Shown here: positions 37,286-45,897 of the stretch, in pieces | Layout: each line of letters opens with the position of its first letter | Position numbering within the stretch: the stretch's first letter is position 1 | Source of the DNA: Massilia putida | GTDB lineage: Bacteria; Pseudomonadota; Gammaproteobacteria; Burkholderiales; Burkholderiaceae_D | Direction: 5' to 3' | Assembly (NCBI RefSeq): GCF_001941825.1 | Contig: NZ_CP019038.1 | Location: 6,014,001-6,078,000 of the forward strand | DNA: 64,000 bases | Position numbers and translations under genes: made by a program | The notes under the pieces: generated by a model | Seen by the model: the letters and a program-made list of their open reading frames with translations, nothing else | Databases searched by the model: none | What the model was told of the DNA's origin: nothing

Positions 37286-38289
37286 TAGATGCGGTCGAAC
37301 ACCCCGCCGTCCGCGAAGTGCGTTTTCTGCGCCTTCGTCCAGTCGCCGGCGATCTCGGCGATCGTAAACAGCTTGATCGCCGGGAATTGTGCGGCGTACT
37401 GCTTGGCATACGGCTCGACAACGGGGCGATAGTAATGCTTCGCGGCGATTTGCTGGCCTTCCGCGCTGTACAGGTATTTCAGGTAGGCCTCGGCCACGGC
37501 GCGCGTGCCTCGTTTGTCGACGACCTTGTCGACGACGGCGACGGGCGGTTCCGCGAGGATGCTGACGGACGGCGCCACGACTTCGAATCTGTCCGGACCC
37601 AGTTCCTTCACGGCCAGCAGCGCTTCGTTTTCCCATGCGATCAGCACGTCGCCGATGCCTCGTTCCACGAACGTGGTGGTGGCGCCGCGCGCGCCGGAAT
37701 CGAGCACCGGCACGTTCTTGTACAGCTTCGTCACGTACGCGCGTGCGGACGTTTCCGTCGCGCCCGGCTGGCGCAGCGCATAGCCCCACGCCGCCAGATA
37801 ATTCCAGCGCGCGCCGCCCGACGTTTTCGGGTTCGGCGTGATCACGGCGACGCCCGGCCTGGCGAGGTCGGCCCAATCGCGGATGTGTTTCGGGTTGCCT
37901 TTGCGGACCAGGAAGACGATGGTCGACGCATACGGCGTGCTGCGGTGCTCCAGGCGTTGCTGCCAGTTGTGCGCGATAAGGCCGCGTTCGCTGATAGCAT
38001 CGATGTCATACGCAAGGGCCAGCGTGACCACGTCGGCCTGCAGGCCGTCGATCACGGAACGGGCCTGCTTGCCCGAGCCGCCGTGCGATTGCCTGACGAT
38101 GACGTTGTCGCCCGTTTTGACCTTGTACTGGCGCGCGAACGCGGCGTCGATGTCCTGGTACAGCTCACGGGTCGGGTCGTACGACACGTTCAGCAGGGTG
38201 ATGTCCGCCGCGTGTGCGATGGACTGGCCCAGCGAGGCGACAGCGACGAATCCTGCAACGAAGGCAGCAGCGGCCCTTTTATTGAACAT
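37267..38289 (-). CDS. sbp: Sulfate ABC transporter substrate-binding protein
   Basis: 340 aa with a signal peptide ending SIAHA, so periplasmic. The Sbp/CysP signature is clear: [40 protein letters not shown] (sulfate-binding loop), [34 protein letters not shown] and [13 protein letters not shown]. It binds sulfate or thiosulfate and hands it to CysTWA. No permease or ATPase gene is nearby, so it is an orphan component here. The gene's end overlaps the end of the old-yellow-enzyme remnant by 19 bp. Confidence 0.93.
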   Translation of the reverse strand: MFNKRAAAAFVAGFVAVASLGQSIAHAADITLLNVSYDPTRELYQDIDAAFARQYKVKTGDNVIVRQSHGGSGKQARSVIDGLQADVVTLALAYDIDAISERGLIAHNWQQRLEHRSTPYASTIVFLVRKGNPKHIRDWADLARPGVAVITPNPKTSGGARWNYLAAWGYALRQPGATETSARAYVTKLYKNVPVLDSGARGATTTFVERGIGDVLIAWENEALLAVKELGPDRFEVVAPSVSILAEPPVAVVDKVVDKRGTRAVAEAYLKYLYSAEGQQIAAKHYYRPVVEPYAKQYAAQFPAIKLFTIAEIAGDWTKAQKTHFADGGVFDRIYQPGGR

Positions 38290-38346
38290 CGTTTTCTTTC
38301 GGATGAGGAGCCCACAGGGTAGGCGCCGGCTCAGCGAAAGAAAACG
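38290..38346. promoter_or_regulatory. 12-bp inverted repeat upstream of sbp
   Basis: CGTTTTCTTTCG (38290-38301) and CGAAAGAAAACG (38335-38346) are perfect inverted arms 33 bp apart. The left arm touches the sbp start codon, and a GAGG lies between the arms. It could be an operator or a leader hairpin that hides the start. No T-run fitting a terminator is present. Confidence 0.5.
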
Positions 38347-38371
38347 AATTAAAACGATGATGCTTATGAGT

Positions 38372-38584
38372 TTAATGCGCCTTGGAGAGGATCAGCAGCC
38401 AGCGGCGCAGCAGCAGCACTTCCACATGGCCCGGCTCGACGCCGGTATCGCACTCGATGATCGGGTTGACCGGGTAGAAGCGCTTGCGGAAATCGCGCGT
38501 CACCAGAATCTCGCGGCGACCAAGGCGCAGCAGGAAAGGCGTCGGAGCGTATTCGAGGCCGAAGGAGCTGTTCAGAGTAGTCAT
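38372..38584 (-). CDS. 70-aa protein of unknown function, next to LexA boxes
   Basis: The ATG (38582-38584) has AAGGGA 7 bp upstream. The product has no signal or membrane helix and is basic at the centre: [20 protein letters not shown] then [20 protein letters not shown], ending [15 protein letters not shown] do not recognise the family. Two tandem CTGT-N8-ACAG boxes lie 79-113 bp upstream, so it may be made only during the SOS response. It is also downstream, on the other strand, of the promoter region of the PAP2 gene, which could be the regulated gene instead. Confidence 0.7.
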   Translation of the reverse strand: MTTLNSSFGLEYAPTPFLLRLGRREILVTRDFRKRFYPVNPIIECDTGVEPGHVEVLLLRRWLLILSKAH

Positions 38585-38662
38585 GACGATCCCTTTATCG
38601 AGTTAGGTTGCGTTCTTGTGGAGCATTTGTGTTGCTCGAGTGAATACAGGATAGCACAACCA

Positions 38663-38697
38663 CTGTATAAATCTACAGGTACTGTACAAAAAAACAG
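38663..38697. promoter_or_regulatory. Two tandem LexA (SOS) boxes
   Basis: Box 1 is CTGTATAAATCTACAG (38663-38678) and box 2 is CTGTACAAAAAAACAG (38682-38697). Both match the CTGT-N8-ACAG consensus used by LexA in gamma- and betaproteobacteria, with AT-rich spacers. They are 19 bp apart centre to centre, close to two helical turns, which suits cooperative binding. They lie between the divergent 70-aa gene and the PAP2 phosphatase gene. Confidence 0.8.
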
Positions 38698-38748
38698 TTG
38701 TTGCATATTTGTGTGGTTTTTTCGCCAATACACCCCATCTGGAGCGGT

Positions 38749-39498
38749 ATGCTGACGACCGCTTCTTCCCGCCTGCGCCGCTTCCTTGCCGCCCGCCTGT
38801 CGCCCGAGGGCGAGATGGGGCTGCATCTCACCGTCGGCCTCGCGCTGCTGCTGGCGGCGGCCTGGATCTTCGGCGTCATCGCCGAGGACGTCGTCACGGG
38901 CGACACGATCACGCTCGTCGACGTGCGCCTGGCCCGCTGGTTCCACGACCGCGCCACGCCCGGCTTCACGCGTGCGATGCTGTTCGTCACGCACTGGAAC
39001 AGCATCGCCGGCTCCTGCGTCATGGGCGCGCTGCTGGCCGTGTGGTTCTGGCGCCGCCGTGCGCACTACTGGCTGATTGTCTGCCTCGTCGCGGTGCCCG
39101 GTGGCATGGTGTTGAACGTCGCGTTGAAGCACGTGTTCCAGCGTGCCCGCCCCAGCTTCGACGATCCGCTGCTGAGCTTGCTCACCTACAGCTTCCCCAG
39201 CGGCCATACTGCCGCGGCCACCGTGTTGTACGGGTTGCTCGCGTGCTATCTCGTGCGCCGCGTCCACGCGTGGCGCGGGCGCGTGGCAATCGTGCTGGCT
39301 GCCGTCGCGATGGTGATGCTCGTGGCGCTGTCGCGCATGTATCTCGGCGTGCACTATCTGTCGGACGTGCTGGCCGCGGCGGCGGAAGGCGCGGCGTGGC
39401 TGGCGATCTGCATCACGGCCGTCTCCACGTTGCACCGGCGCCGGCTGGCGCGGGGAGAGACTTCATGGAGCGAGCACGCGGCGGAGGACTTGCGATGA
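38749..39498 (+). CDS. PAP2-family membrane phosphatase
   Basis: 249 aa from the ATG at 38749, with GGAG 6 bp upstream. It is a polytopic inner-membrane protein with the three phosphatase motifs: KHVFQRARPSF, FPSGHTAAA and SRMYLGVHYLSDVLA. Members dephosphorylate phosphatidic acid, phosphatidylglycerol phosphate or undecaprenyl pyrophosphate. Its stop overlaps the start of the lipid kinase gene (ATGA), so a lipid or carrier-lipid role fits. Confidence 0.92.
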   Translation: MLTTASSRLRRFLAARLSPEGEMGLHLTVGLALLLAAAWIFGVIAEDVVTGDTITLVDVRLARWFHDRATPGFTRAMLFVTHWNSIAGSCVMGALLAVWFWRRRAHYWLIVCLVAVPGGMVLNVALKHVFQRARPSFDDPLLSLLTYSFPSGHTAAATVLYGLLACYLVRRVHAWRGRVAIVLAAVAMVMLVALSRMYLGVHYLSDVLAAAAEGAAWLAICITAVSTLHRRRLARGETSWSEHAAEDLR

Positions 39499-40409
39499 AG
39501 CCCGTGACCGTGATCGTCAACGCCGGCGCAGGCACCGGGCACGACGAGGCCGCGTGCGATGCGCTGCGAACGCGACTCGCCGACGCCGGGCTGGATGCCG
39601 AGCTCGTGCGGGCAGAAGGCGGCGAACCGATGATCGACGCCGCCAGGCGCGCATTGGAGCAGGGCGCGCGCCTCGTCGCGGCGGGCGGTGGCGACGGCAC
39701 GATCAATGCCGTGGCCTCGGTGATGGTCGACAGCGGCGTGCCGTTCGGCGTGCTGCCGCTCGGGACGCTGAACCACTTCGCCAAGGACCTCGGCATCCCG
39801 CTCGACCTCGACGCGGCCGTGCGCAATCTGGCGACGGGCCGGCCGGTGAAGGTCGACGTGGGCGAGGTCAACGGCCGCATCTTCCTCAATAATTCGAGCC
39901 TCGGGCTGTATCCGGATATCGTGCGCGACCGCGAAAAGCAGCAGCGCCGCCTCGGCCGCGGCAAGTGGACCGCGGCCGCGTGGGCCGCGCTGGCCGCACT
40001 GCGCCGCTATCCGTTCCTGTCGATGCGGCTCGACGTCAACGGCGAACGCCTTGCCCGGCGCACGCCGTTCGTCTTCATCGGCAATAATGCCTACACGATG
40101 CAGGGCCTGTCGATCGGCGAACGGGCGCGCCTCGACGAAGGCGTGCTGAGCCTGTACGTGGCCCAGCATCCGACGCGCCTGGGCCTGCTGCGCTTCGCCA
40201 TCGACGCCTTGTGCGGCCGCCTCGGCGAGGAGCGCAACTTCGACGTGCTGACGGCGCCCGCGTTCGACATCGACACGCACCGCAAGCACCTGCTCGTGGC
40301 GACGGACGGCGAGGTCACGGCCATGAGCCCGCCGCTGCGCTACCGGATGCGGCCTGGCGCACTGACCGTGCTCGTGCCGCCGGCGGAGAATGGCAACCAT
40401 CACAGCTGA
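39495..40409 (+). CDS. Diacylglycerol kinase-family lipid kinase
   Basis: 304 aa from the ATG at 39495, overlapping the PAP2 stop. The catalytic domain has VTVIVNAGAGTGHDE at the N-terminus, the nucleotide loop LVAAGGGDGTINAVASVMVD, and PFGVLPLGTLNHFAKDLGIP, the hallmarks of the DagK/YegS/sphingosine kinase family. The C-terminal beta domain ends TDGEVTAMSPPLRYRMRPGA. It should phosphorylate a lipid alcohol in the inner membrane. Pairing with a lipid phosphatase suggests a phosphorylation/dephosphorylation couple. A longer frame upstream is a shadow of the PAP2 gene. Confidence 0.93.
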   Translation: MKPVTVIVNAGAGTGHDEAACDALRTRLADAGLDAELVRAEGGEPMIDAARRALEQGARLVAAGGGDGTINAVASVMVDSGVPFGVLPLGTLNHFAKDLGIPLDLDAAVRNLATGRPVKVDVGEVNGRIFLNNSSLGLYPDIVRDREKQQRRLGRGKWTAAAWAALAALRRYPFLSMRLDVNGERLARRTPFVFIGNNAYTMQGLSIGERARLDEGVLSLYVAQHPTRLGLLRFAIDALCGRLGEERNFDVLTAPAFDIDTHRKHLLVATDGEVTAMSPPLRYRMRPGALTVLVPPAENGNHHS

Positions 40410-40425
40410 CGGAAAAGGGAAGCCC

Positions 40426-41262
40426 ATGCGTACACTCGTCCATCTGTCCGACCTGCATTTCGGCCGCGTCGATCCCTTGCTGCTCGATCCGCTGCGCGAA
40501 CTGGTCCACAAGCTCGCGCCCCATGTCGTCGTCGTCTCGGGCGACCTGACCCAGCGCGCCAAGAGCGAGGAGTTCGAGGAAGCCCGCGCCTGGCTGGATA
40601 CCTTGCCCGGCCCGCAGATCATCGTGCCGGGCAACCACGACATCTCGCTGTACAACGTGTTCCGCCGGTTCCTGCTGCCGCTCGACCGCTACAAGCGCTA
40701 CATCACGGACGACCTCGATCCCGTCTACATCGACGACGAGATCGCCGTGCTGGGCGTGAACACGGCGCGCTCGCTCACGTTCAAGGACGGCCGCGTGAAC
40801 CGGGAACAGGTGGAAAAGATCCGCGCGACCTTGTCGGGTCTCTCGCCCGACGTCACGCGCGTCGTCGTCACGCACCACCCGTTCGACCTGCCGGCGGGCT
40901 CGGAAGAGGACGACCTCGTCGACCGCGCGCACATGGCGATGGACGTGTTCGCGGAACTGGGCGTCGACCTGCTGATGGCCGGACACCTGCACATGAGCCA
41001 CGCGGGCAATACGCAGGCGCGCTACAAGATCAGCGAGTACGCCGCGCTGGTCGTGCAGGCCGGCACGGCGACGTCGACGCGCGGGCGCGGGGAGGTGAAC
41101 TCGTTCAACGTGATCCGCATCGAGCCGCCGCGCATCGAGGTCGACCGGTATGGCTGGGACAGCGTCCACAACCAGTTCCAGTTGCTCGCCACCGAAAAAT
41201 TCCTGCGCAGCGGGAACATCTGGGCGGAGGCTGTGGACGGGATGATGGCGGCGGGGATTTGA
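40426..41262 (+). CDS. Calcineurin-like metallophosphoesterase
   Basis: 278 aa from the ATG at 40426, with AAGGGAAG upstream; an earlier in-frame ATG at 40390 lies inside the lipid kinase gene and is less likely. Metal-binding motifs run in order: LVHLSDLHFG, VVSGDLTQRAK, IVPGNHD, VVVTHHPFD and LLMAGHLHMS. No signal or membrane segment is seen, so it should be cytoplasmic. The family includes cyclic nucleotide and phospholipid headgroup phosphodiesterases. It is third in the PAP2-kinase-phosphoesterase run and is followed by repeat A copy 3. Confidence 0.92.
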   Translation: MRTLVHLSDLHFGRVDPLLLDPLRELVHKLAPHVVVVSGDLTQRAKSEEFEEARAWLDTLPGPQIIVPGNHDISLYNVFRRFLLPLDRYKRYITDDLDPVYIDDEIAVLGVNTARSLTFKDGRVNREQVEKIRATLSGLSPDVTRVVVTHHPFDLPAGSEEDDLVDRAHMAMDVFAELGVDLLMAGHLHMSHAGNTQARYKISEYAALVVQAGTATSTRGRGEVNSFNVIRIEPPRIEVDRYGWDSVHNQFQLLATEKFLRSGNIWAEAVDGMMAAGI

Positions 41263-41268
41263 TCCGCC

Positions 41269-41393
41269 CGTCGTTCCCGCGTAGGCGGGAACCCATACTG
41301 AGCGCCAGAAACCGGTAACTCGGAAGCACGCCGGCATTTTCGACGTCCGACTTCGATCGCTCAGCATGGGCTCCCGCGTCCGCGGGAACGACG
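41269..41393. repeat. Dispersed palindromic repeat family A, copy 3
   Basis: Arms CGTCGTTCCCGCGTAGGCGG...CTGAGCG (41269-41304) and its inverse (41358-41393) flank a 53-bp unrelated centre. As with copy 1, it lies exactly between two convergent stop codons (41262 and 41401). Confidence 0.85.
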
Positions 41394-41400
41394 CCAGGTA

Positions 41401-42804
41401 TCAGATCCAGTACTCGCCGAGCCGCGACATCCACTCCTTGATCCGATCCGACCACGGCCGGTGCCGCCACCGTTCCAAGGTGACCTCCTTCGAATCGCGC
41501 AAGTCTTCGTTGAACGCGCTTTCCATCGCGGCGCCGAACGCCGGGTCCATCACGACGACGTTCAGCTCGTAGTTGTGGATGAAGCTGCGCCGGTCGATGT
41601 TGGCCGAGCCTATCGTCGACCAGCCCCCGTCGATCACGGCCGTCTTGGCGTGCAGCACGGCGATCTGCAACTCGTAGATGTGCACCCCGCCGGCCAGCAA
41701 CTGGTCGTAGAACGCCTGGCCCGCGTAGCGGATCAGGCCGTGGTCCGACACCCCCGGCAGCACGAGTTTCACATCGACGCCGCGCCTCGCGGCCGCGATC
41801 AGGGCGTCGACGATCTGCTGGTCGGGCACGAAATAGGCCGACGTGATGTGGATCGTTTTCTTCGCCTCGCTGATCGCCACGACGAGCGCCTTGTAGATGT
41901 CCGATTCGTGGTCCGGGTCGGACGCGAGCACGCGCACGATCTTGTCGCCGACGGGCACGAGCGTCGGGAAATACTCGGCCGGCGGCAGCTCGCCGCCTTC
42001 CTGCTGCACCCACAGGTTGATGAACGACCATTGCAGCGGCGCGACGGCCGGGCCTTCGATCTTGACGTGCGTGTCGCGCCAGCCGACCTTGTTGCCGTCG
42101 ACCTGGTCCGGCTTCTGGCTCGAGCGGAACAGCGAGCTGTTCGCATACGTGCTGCTGATATTGATCCCGCCCGTGAACGCGACCTTGCCGTCGACGACCA
42201 TCAGCTTGCGGTGGTTGCGGTTGTTCAGCTCCCATTTGCCGCGCGCCTTGGCCGGGTTCACCGGATTGAAGATCAGCACACGGATGCCGGCCTGGCGCAT
42301 GCGGTCGAAGAAGGCGACCGGCGTGGCGATGGCGCCCACGGCGTCGACCACCACGTTCACGGCCACGCCCTGGCGCTGTTTTTCGATCAGGACGTCGGCG
42401 AACTCGTTGCCGATCTGGTCCTGGTCGAAGATGTACGTCTCCAAGTTGATGGAACTCGTGGCGGCGCGCGCGGCCGCCATCATCTCGCGCATCGTCGCGG
42501 GGCCGTCGAACAGCAGGGTGACCTTGTTGCCGGCGATGAGGGGCACGCCCGTCGCCTGTTCTTCCAGCGCCGCCAGCGCCTTCAGGTTGCCGCTCGCATT
42601 GGCCCAGCGCCGCGCGACGAGGGCGGACGCCTTGTTGGGCGGCAGCGTACCCTTCGGCGTCGCGATGGTGGGCGTGGCTTTCGCGGGCATGTCCGGCTCG
42701 ACGTCCGGCAGCGACTTGCACGCGACGACGCCGCAACAGAAGCACAGGGCCAGCAGCCAGGCGAACAAGGGCAGACGGCGCAGGAGTCGGGACGGGGATC
42801 TCAT
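41401..42804 (-). CDS. Phospholipase D-like lipoprotein, cardiolipin synthase type
   Basis: 467 aa from the ATG at 42802-42804. The N-terminus LRRLPLFAWLLALCFCCGVV followed by ACKS looks like a lipoprotein signal. Two HKD motifs are present: NHRKLMVVDGKVAFTGG near residue 210 and VLHAKTAVIDGGWSTIGSA near 390, each followed by the conserved N-I-S/N-I-D. This matches ClsA/ClsB-like phosphatidyl transferases, though a lipidated periplasmic form may have a different substrate. Its start overlaps the stop of the upstream membrane-protein gene by 4 bp (ATGA). The 1063-aa frame that joins the two is a shadow. Confidence 0.9.
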   Translation of the reverse strand: MRSPSRLLRRLPLFAWLLALCFCCGVVACKSLPDVEPDMPAKATPTIATPKGTLPPNKASALVARRWANASGNLKALAALEEQATGVPLIAGNKVTLLFDGPATMREMMAAARAATSSINLETYIFDQDQIGNEFADVLIEKQRQGVAVNVVVDAVGAIATPVAFFDRMRQAGIRVLIFNPVNPAKARGKWELNNRNHRKLMVVDGKVAFTGGINISSTYANSSLFRSSQKPDQVDGNKVGWRDTHVKIEGPAVAPLQWSFINLWVQQEGGELPPAEYFPTLVPVGDKIVRVLASDPDHESDIYKALVVAISEAKKTIHITSAYFVPDQQIVDALIAAARRGVDVKLVLPGVSDHGLIRYAGQAFYDQLLAGGVHIYELQIAVLHAKTAVIDGGWSTIGSANIDRRSFIHNYELNVVVMDPAFGAAMESAFNEDLRDSKEVTLERWRHRPWSDRIKEWMSRLGEYWI

Positions 42805-44954
42805 TTGAGTCCTCTCGTGTTGGCGGACAGCGGCGCCTCGTCGAGGTCGCGCGGTCCGATGAAGAAATCGAGCGGCCCCGCGCGCAGCCGGCGGCCGAGC
42901 GCGCGCAGCAGCTTCAGCCCGTGGTGGAAGCGTACCTTGCGTGCCCGCAGCGCCACCCACAGCGCGAGGCCGAAGCTCACCAGCAGGTTGACCATGCCGA
43001 TCAGCGCGATGCCCAGGAAGGTGATGGCGATCGTTTCCGGATCGAGTCGCTGGCCGAGACCGACGAAACCGATGGCGAAGTTGGCCGACGAGAACGTCAC
43101 GTGGCGCACGTCCAGCGGCAGGCCCAGCAGGAATCCGACGGTGGCCGTCGTGCCCATCAGCACGCCGAACACGAAGTTGCCCATCAGGCCGCCGAGGTTG
43201 TCCTCGACATAGCGGGCGAAGCGGGCGCGCCGTTCCGCGCCGAGCAGGCGGCGCAGCCAGCGCAGCTGCTCCACCCGCCGGCCCATCCGCGTATATAACG
43301 CCTTGTTGTCGTAGTAGCCGGACACGAGCCCGGACACGAACAGCCACACGCCCGCGATGGCCGCGTGCAGCAGCGCCAGCGAGTGCCACGGATGGCTGTC
43401 CGCGATCAGGTGCTCGGCCTTCGTGGGGTTGACGAGGTGCGTGCCGAAGATCCAGTACCAGGCGAGGGCGATGAGCCAGGCGACCGGGATGACGGTGGCG
43501 AGATTGCCCAGCACGGCGACGATCTGCGTGCGGAACACTTTGTTCACGAGGGCCGCCATGCTGTCGACGTCGACCTGGCGCCGGCCGCTTCCCCGTCCGC
43601 CGCCGCGCTGCGCCGTGTCGTGCAATGCGGCGGCGATGCGCGCGGCCGTCATCGCCGGCTGCTTGGTGGCGATGGTGAAGTGCAGCACGTGCACGAGCAT
43701 GAAGCCGGCCGCGTAGTTGATGCTGTAGAACAGCGCTTCGATGAGGGGGGCCCGGTGCTGGTACGAGATCAGGATTTTGATCAGCGCCATGAAGCCGATG
43801 ATGATGCCGGCCCCGGCCGACGACGCGAACATGCCGCGCAAGTCCGCGCGCCGTTCGGCGATGTAGTGCTCGCCCGTGCGGCTCGCGTTTTCCGTCACGT
43901 TGCGGGCCAGCAGGTCGATGTTGTCGCGCAGCAGGCCACGCACTTCGTACTTCGTGTTGTGCGCCTCGGCCAGTTCCTGCGCGAGGTCGACGGCCGCGGC
44001 GCGCCGCAGACTCGTCGGCGGTTCCGACGGCGGCGTCGCCTCGTTCGCCAGCGCTTCCACGTCGACCGTCGGCGCGGACGGCAATTCTCCGCTCGTGTCG
44101 ACGAGGAACAAGAGCTTCCTCAGGCGGTCGATGCTCTGCGTCAGCGCGACGAGCACATAGGTCAGCGCGACGCTCGTGCCGGAAGCGAGGGCGCCACGGC
44201 GGATCTTGAGCACGACGTCCTCGCACTGGTCCAGCATCACGAGCAGGTGGCGCGCATCTTCCATCGTCTCGACTTCGCCCGCCGTCAGGCGGCCGTAGTC
44301 GTCGAGGTATTTGTTCGCCTCGATGTTTTGCATGAGGAAGGGCGAGTCCACTTCCTCGATTTCCATGTGGGCGTGGATCAGGCGCGGTTCCAGGCCCAGT
44401 GCGCAGACGCGGCAGGACAATGTCCGGATCGCATCGAGCAGGCCGGCCAGCACGACCTGGCGCGCGCGTCCGGGCTCGGCTTCGGGCGCCGCCGCGCCAT
44501 CCGGCGGCACGGCGTTCGCCACCACGTCGAACAGCTCGAGCCAGTCGGCGTTCGGCACGGCGCGGATCCACTGGTAATCGTCGTCGCGGCACAGGACCTT
44601 GTCGAGCGTGTCCGACAGGTACAGTTCGTCGAGCGCGGGCGGCAGGATGCGGTAGGCGATGCGTTTTTTCAACTCGGTGAAAAAGCCGTCGTTCGACAGG
44701 ATGCCGACGTCGGAATACAGGCTCGTGTGGCGGCGCGTCTCCAGCAAACGGGTCAGGTAGCGGCGCAGCGCCCAGGCCTGGCCGGGATGGCCCTTGAGGA
44801 GTTGGATCAGCGTGCGGACCCGGGCGATCGCATAGCCGTGGTCGCGCGCGCGGCGCGGGCGCAACCGGTCGACCAGGTCGACGAGGAGGTCGATGCGGTC
44901 GCTGTCCGGATCGAGGCGTTCGAGTATCGGGAGCATGGGAAACATTCGCGGCAT
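42801..44954 (-). CDS. Gcr-type 'site-specific recombinase' family membrane protein
   Basis: 717 aa if it starts at the ATG at 44952-44954; GTG 44990 and ATGs at 44945 and 44936 are alternatives, and MLPILERLDPDSDRIDLLVD is where similarity appears to begin. The N-terminal ~350 residues are helical and soluble. The C-terminal half holds several membrane helices (AGAGIIIGFMALIKILISY, VIPVAWLIALAWYWIFG, LALLHAAIAGVWLFVSGLVS, IALIGMVNLLVSFGLALWVA). This matches the family filed in databases as 'site-specific recombinase' after a neisserial gene, yet no integrase or resolvase residues are present. It is coupled to the phospholipase-like gene. Confidence 0.8.
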   Translation of the reverse strand: MPRMFPMLPILERLDPDSDRIDLLVDLVDRLRPRRARDHGYAIARVRTLIQLLKGHPGQAWALRRYLTRLLETRRHTSLYSDVGILSNDGFFTELKKRIAYRILPPALDELYLSDTLDKVLCRDDDYQWIRAVPNADWLELFDVVANAVPPDGAAAPEAEPGRARQVVLAGLLDAIRTLSCRVCALGLEPRLIHAHMEIEEVDSPFLMQNIEANKYLDDYGRLTAGEVETMEDARHLLVMLDQCEDVVLKIRRGALASGTSVALTYVLVALTQSIDRLRKLLFLVDTSGELPSAPTVDVEALANEATPPSEPPTSLRRAAAVDLAQELAEAHNTKYEVRGLLRDNIDLLARNVTENASRTGEHYIAERRADLRGMFASSAGAGIIIGFMALIKILISYQHRAPLIEALFYSINYAAGFMLVHVLHFTIATKQPAMTAARIAAALHDTAQRGGGRGSGRRQVDVDSMAALVNKVFRTQIVAVLGNLATVIPVAWLIALAWYWIFGTHLVNPTKAEHLIADSHPWHSLALLHAAIAGVWLFVSGLVSGYYDNKALYTRMGRRVEQLRWLRRLLGAERRARFARYVEDNLGGLMGNFVFGVLMGTTATVGFLLGLPLDVRHVTFSSANFAIGFVGLGQRLDPETIAITFLGIALIGMVNLLVSFGLALWVALRARKVRFHHGLKLLRALGRRLRAGPLDFFIGPRDLDEAPLSANTRGLK

Positions 44955-45051
44955 GGAAATGTCAGTGTATGCGTGGATACCCTCCGCCACTGTACGCTGA
45001 CGAACCGAGCCTGCGTTACACTGGTGCTTGACGTCATCACTAGGGGAGCAT

Positions 45052-45888
45052 ATGTACCTGACTTACTACAACGGACAATGGGCCGAAGGGAATACGCCGC
45101 TGTTCGGCGCGATGGACCACAGCGTGTGGCTGGGTTCGTCCGTTTTCGACGGCGCCCGTGCGTTGCGCGGCCATCTGCCGGACCTGCGCCCGCACCTGGA
45201 GCGCGTGATCGCGTCTGCCGAGAAAGTGGGCCTCACCTGCCCGCTGAGCGTGGACGAGATGGAAGCGCTGGTGCGCGACGGCGTCGCGCGTTTTCCCGCC
45301 GATGCCGAGCTGTACATCCGCCCGCTCGTGTTCGCGTCCGAAGGATTCCTCATCCCGACGCCGGAAGCGGCCGCCTTCGCGCTGACGCTGTTCGATGCGC
45401 CGCTGCCGCCGTTCGCGGGTTTCTCCGCCTGCCTGTCGCCGCTGCGCCGCCCGGAACCGACGATGGCGCCGACGGATGCCAAGGCGTCCGCGCTGTACGC
45501 CAACACGGCGCGCGCGCTGCGCGACGCGAAGGCACGGGGCTACGACAACGCCGTCCTGCTGGATGCGGCCGGCAACGTGGCGGAGTTCGCGACGTCGAAC
45601 CTGTTCGTGGTGACGCATGACGGCGAGGTCGTCACGCCGGCGCTGAACGGCACCTTCCTAGCCGGCATCACGCGCGCCCGCGTGATCGCGTTGCTGGCCG
45701 GGGCCGGCGTGAACGTCACGGAGCGCACGGTCAAGCCGGAAGAGCTGGACACGGCCCGCGAAATCTTCAGCACCGGCAACTACGGCAAGGTCACGCCGTG
45801 CACGCGCTACGAGTCACGCGAGCTGCCCGCGGGCCCGGTGGCACGGCAGGCGCGCGAGCTGTACCTCGCTTACACCGAAACCACTTAA
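45052..45888 (+). CDS. PLP class IV aminotransferase, branched-chain type
   Basis: 278 aa from the ATG at 45052, with GGGGAG 5 bp upstream. Fold-type IV features: HSVWLGSSVFDGARALRG, the PLP Lys in APTDAKASALYANTARALR, then YDNAVLLDAAGNVAEFATSN and FLAGITRARVIALLAGAGVN. It is somewhat shorter than IlvE (~305 aa) and lacks the full branched-chain signature, so a D-amino-acid aminotransferase or 4-amino-4-deoxychorismate lyase is possible. It stands alone, divergent from the Gcr-family gene by about 100 bp. Confidence 0.85.
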   Translation: MYLTYYNGQWAEGNTPLFGAMDHSVWLGSSVFDGARALRGHLPDLRPHLERVIASAEKVGLTCPLSVDEMEALVRDGVARFPADAELYIRPLVFASEGFLIPTPEAAAFALTLFDAPLPPFAGFSACLSPLRRPEPTMAPTDAKASALYANTARALRDAKARGYDNAVLLDAAGNVAEFATSNLFVVTHDGEVVTPALNGTFLAGITRARVIALLAGAGVNVTERTVKPEELDTAREIFSTGNYGKVTPCTRYESRELPAGPVARQARELYLAYTETT

Positions 45889-45897
45889 CTCGACAAT

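Noticed and set aside
36163..38322. 719-aa open frame combining the old yellow enzyme and downstream sequence
   Set aside because: After 37108 the frame is antisense to the sbp gene and has no family match; it exists only because of the extra G.
41401..44592. 1063-aa open frame joining the Gcr-family region to the phospholipase-like protein
   Set aside because: Upstream of 42804 it is the wrong frame of the membrane-protein gene; real start and stop codons overlap at 42801-42804.
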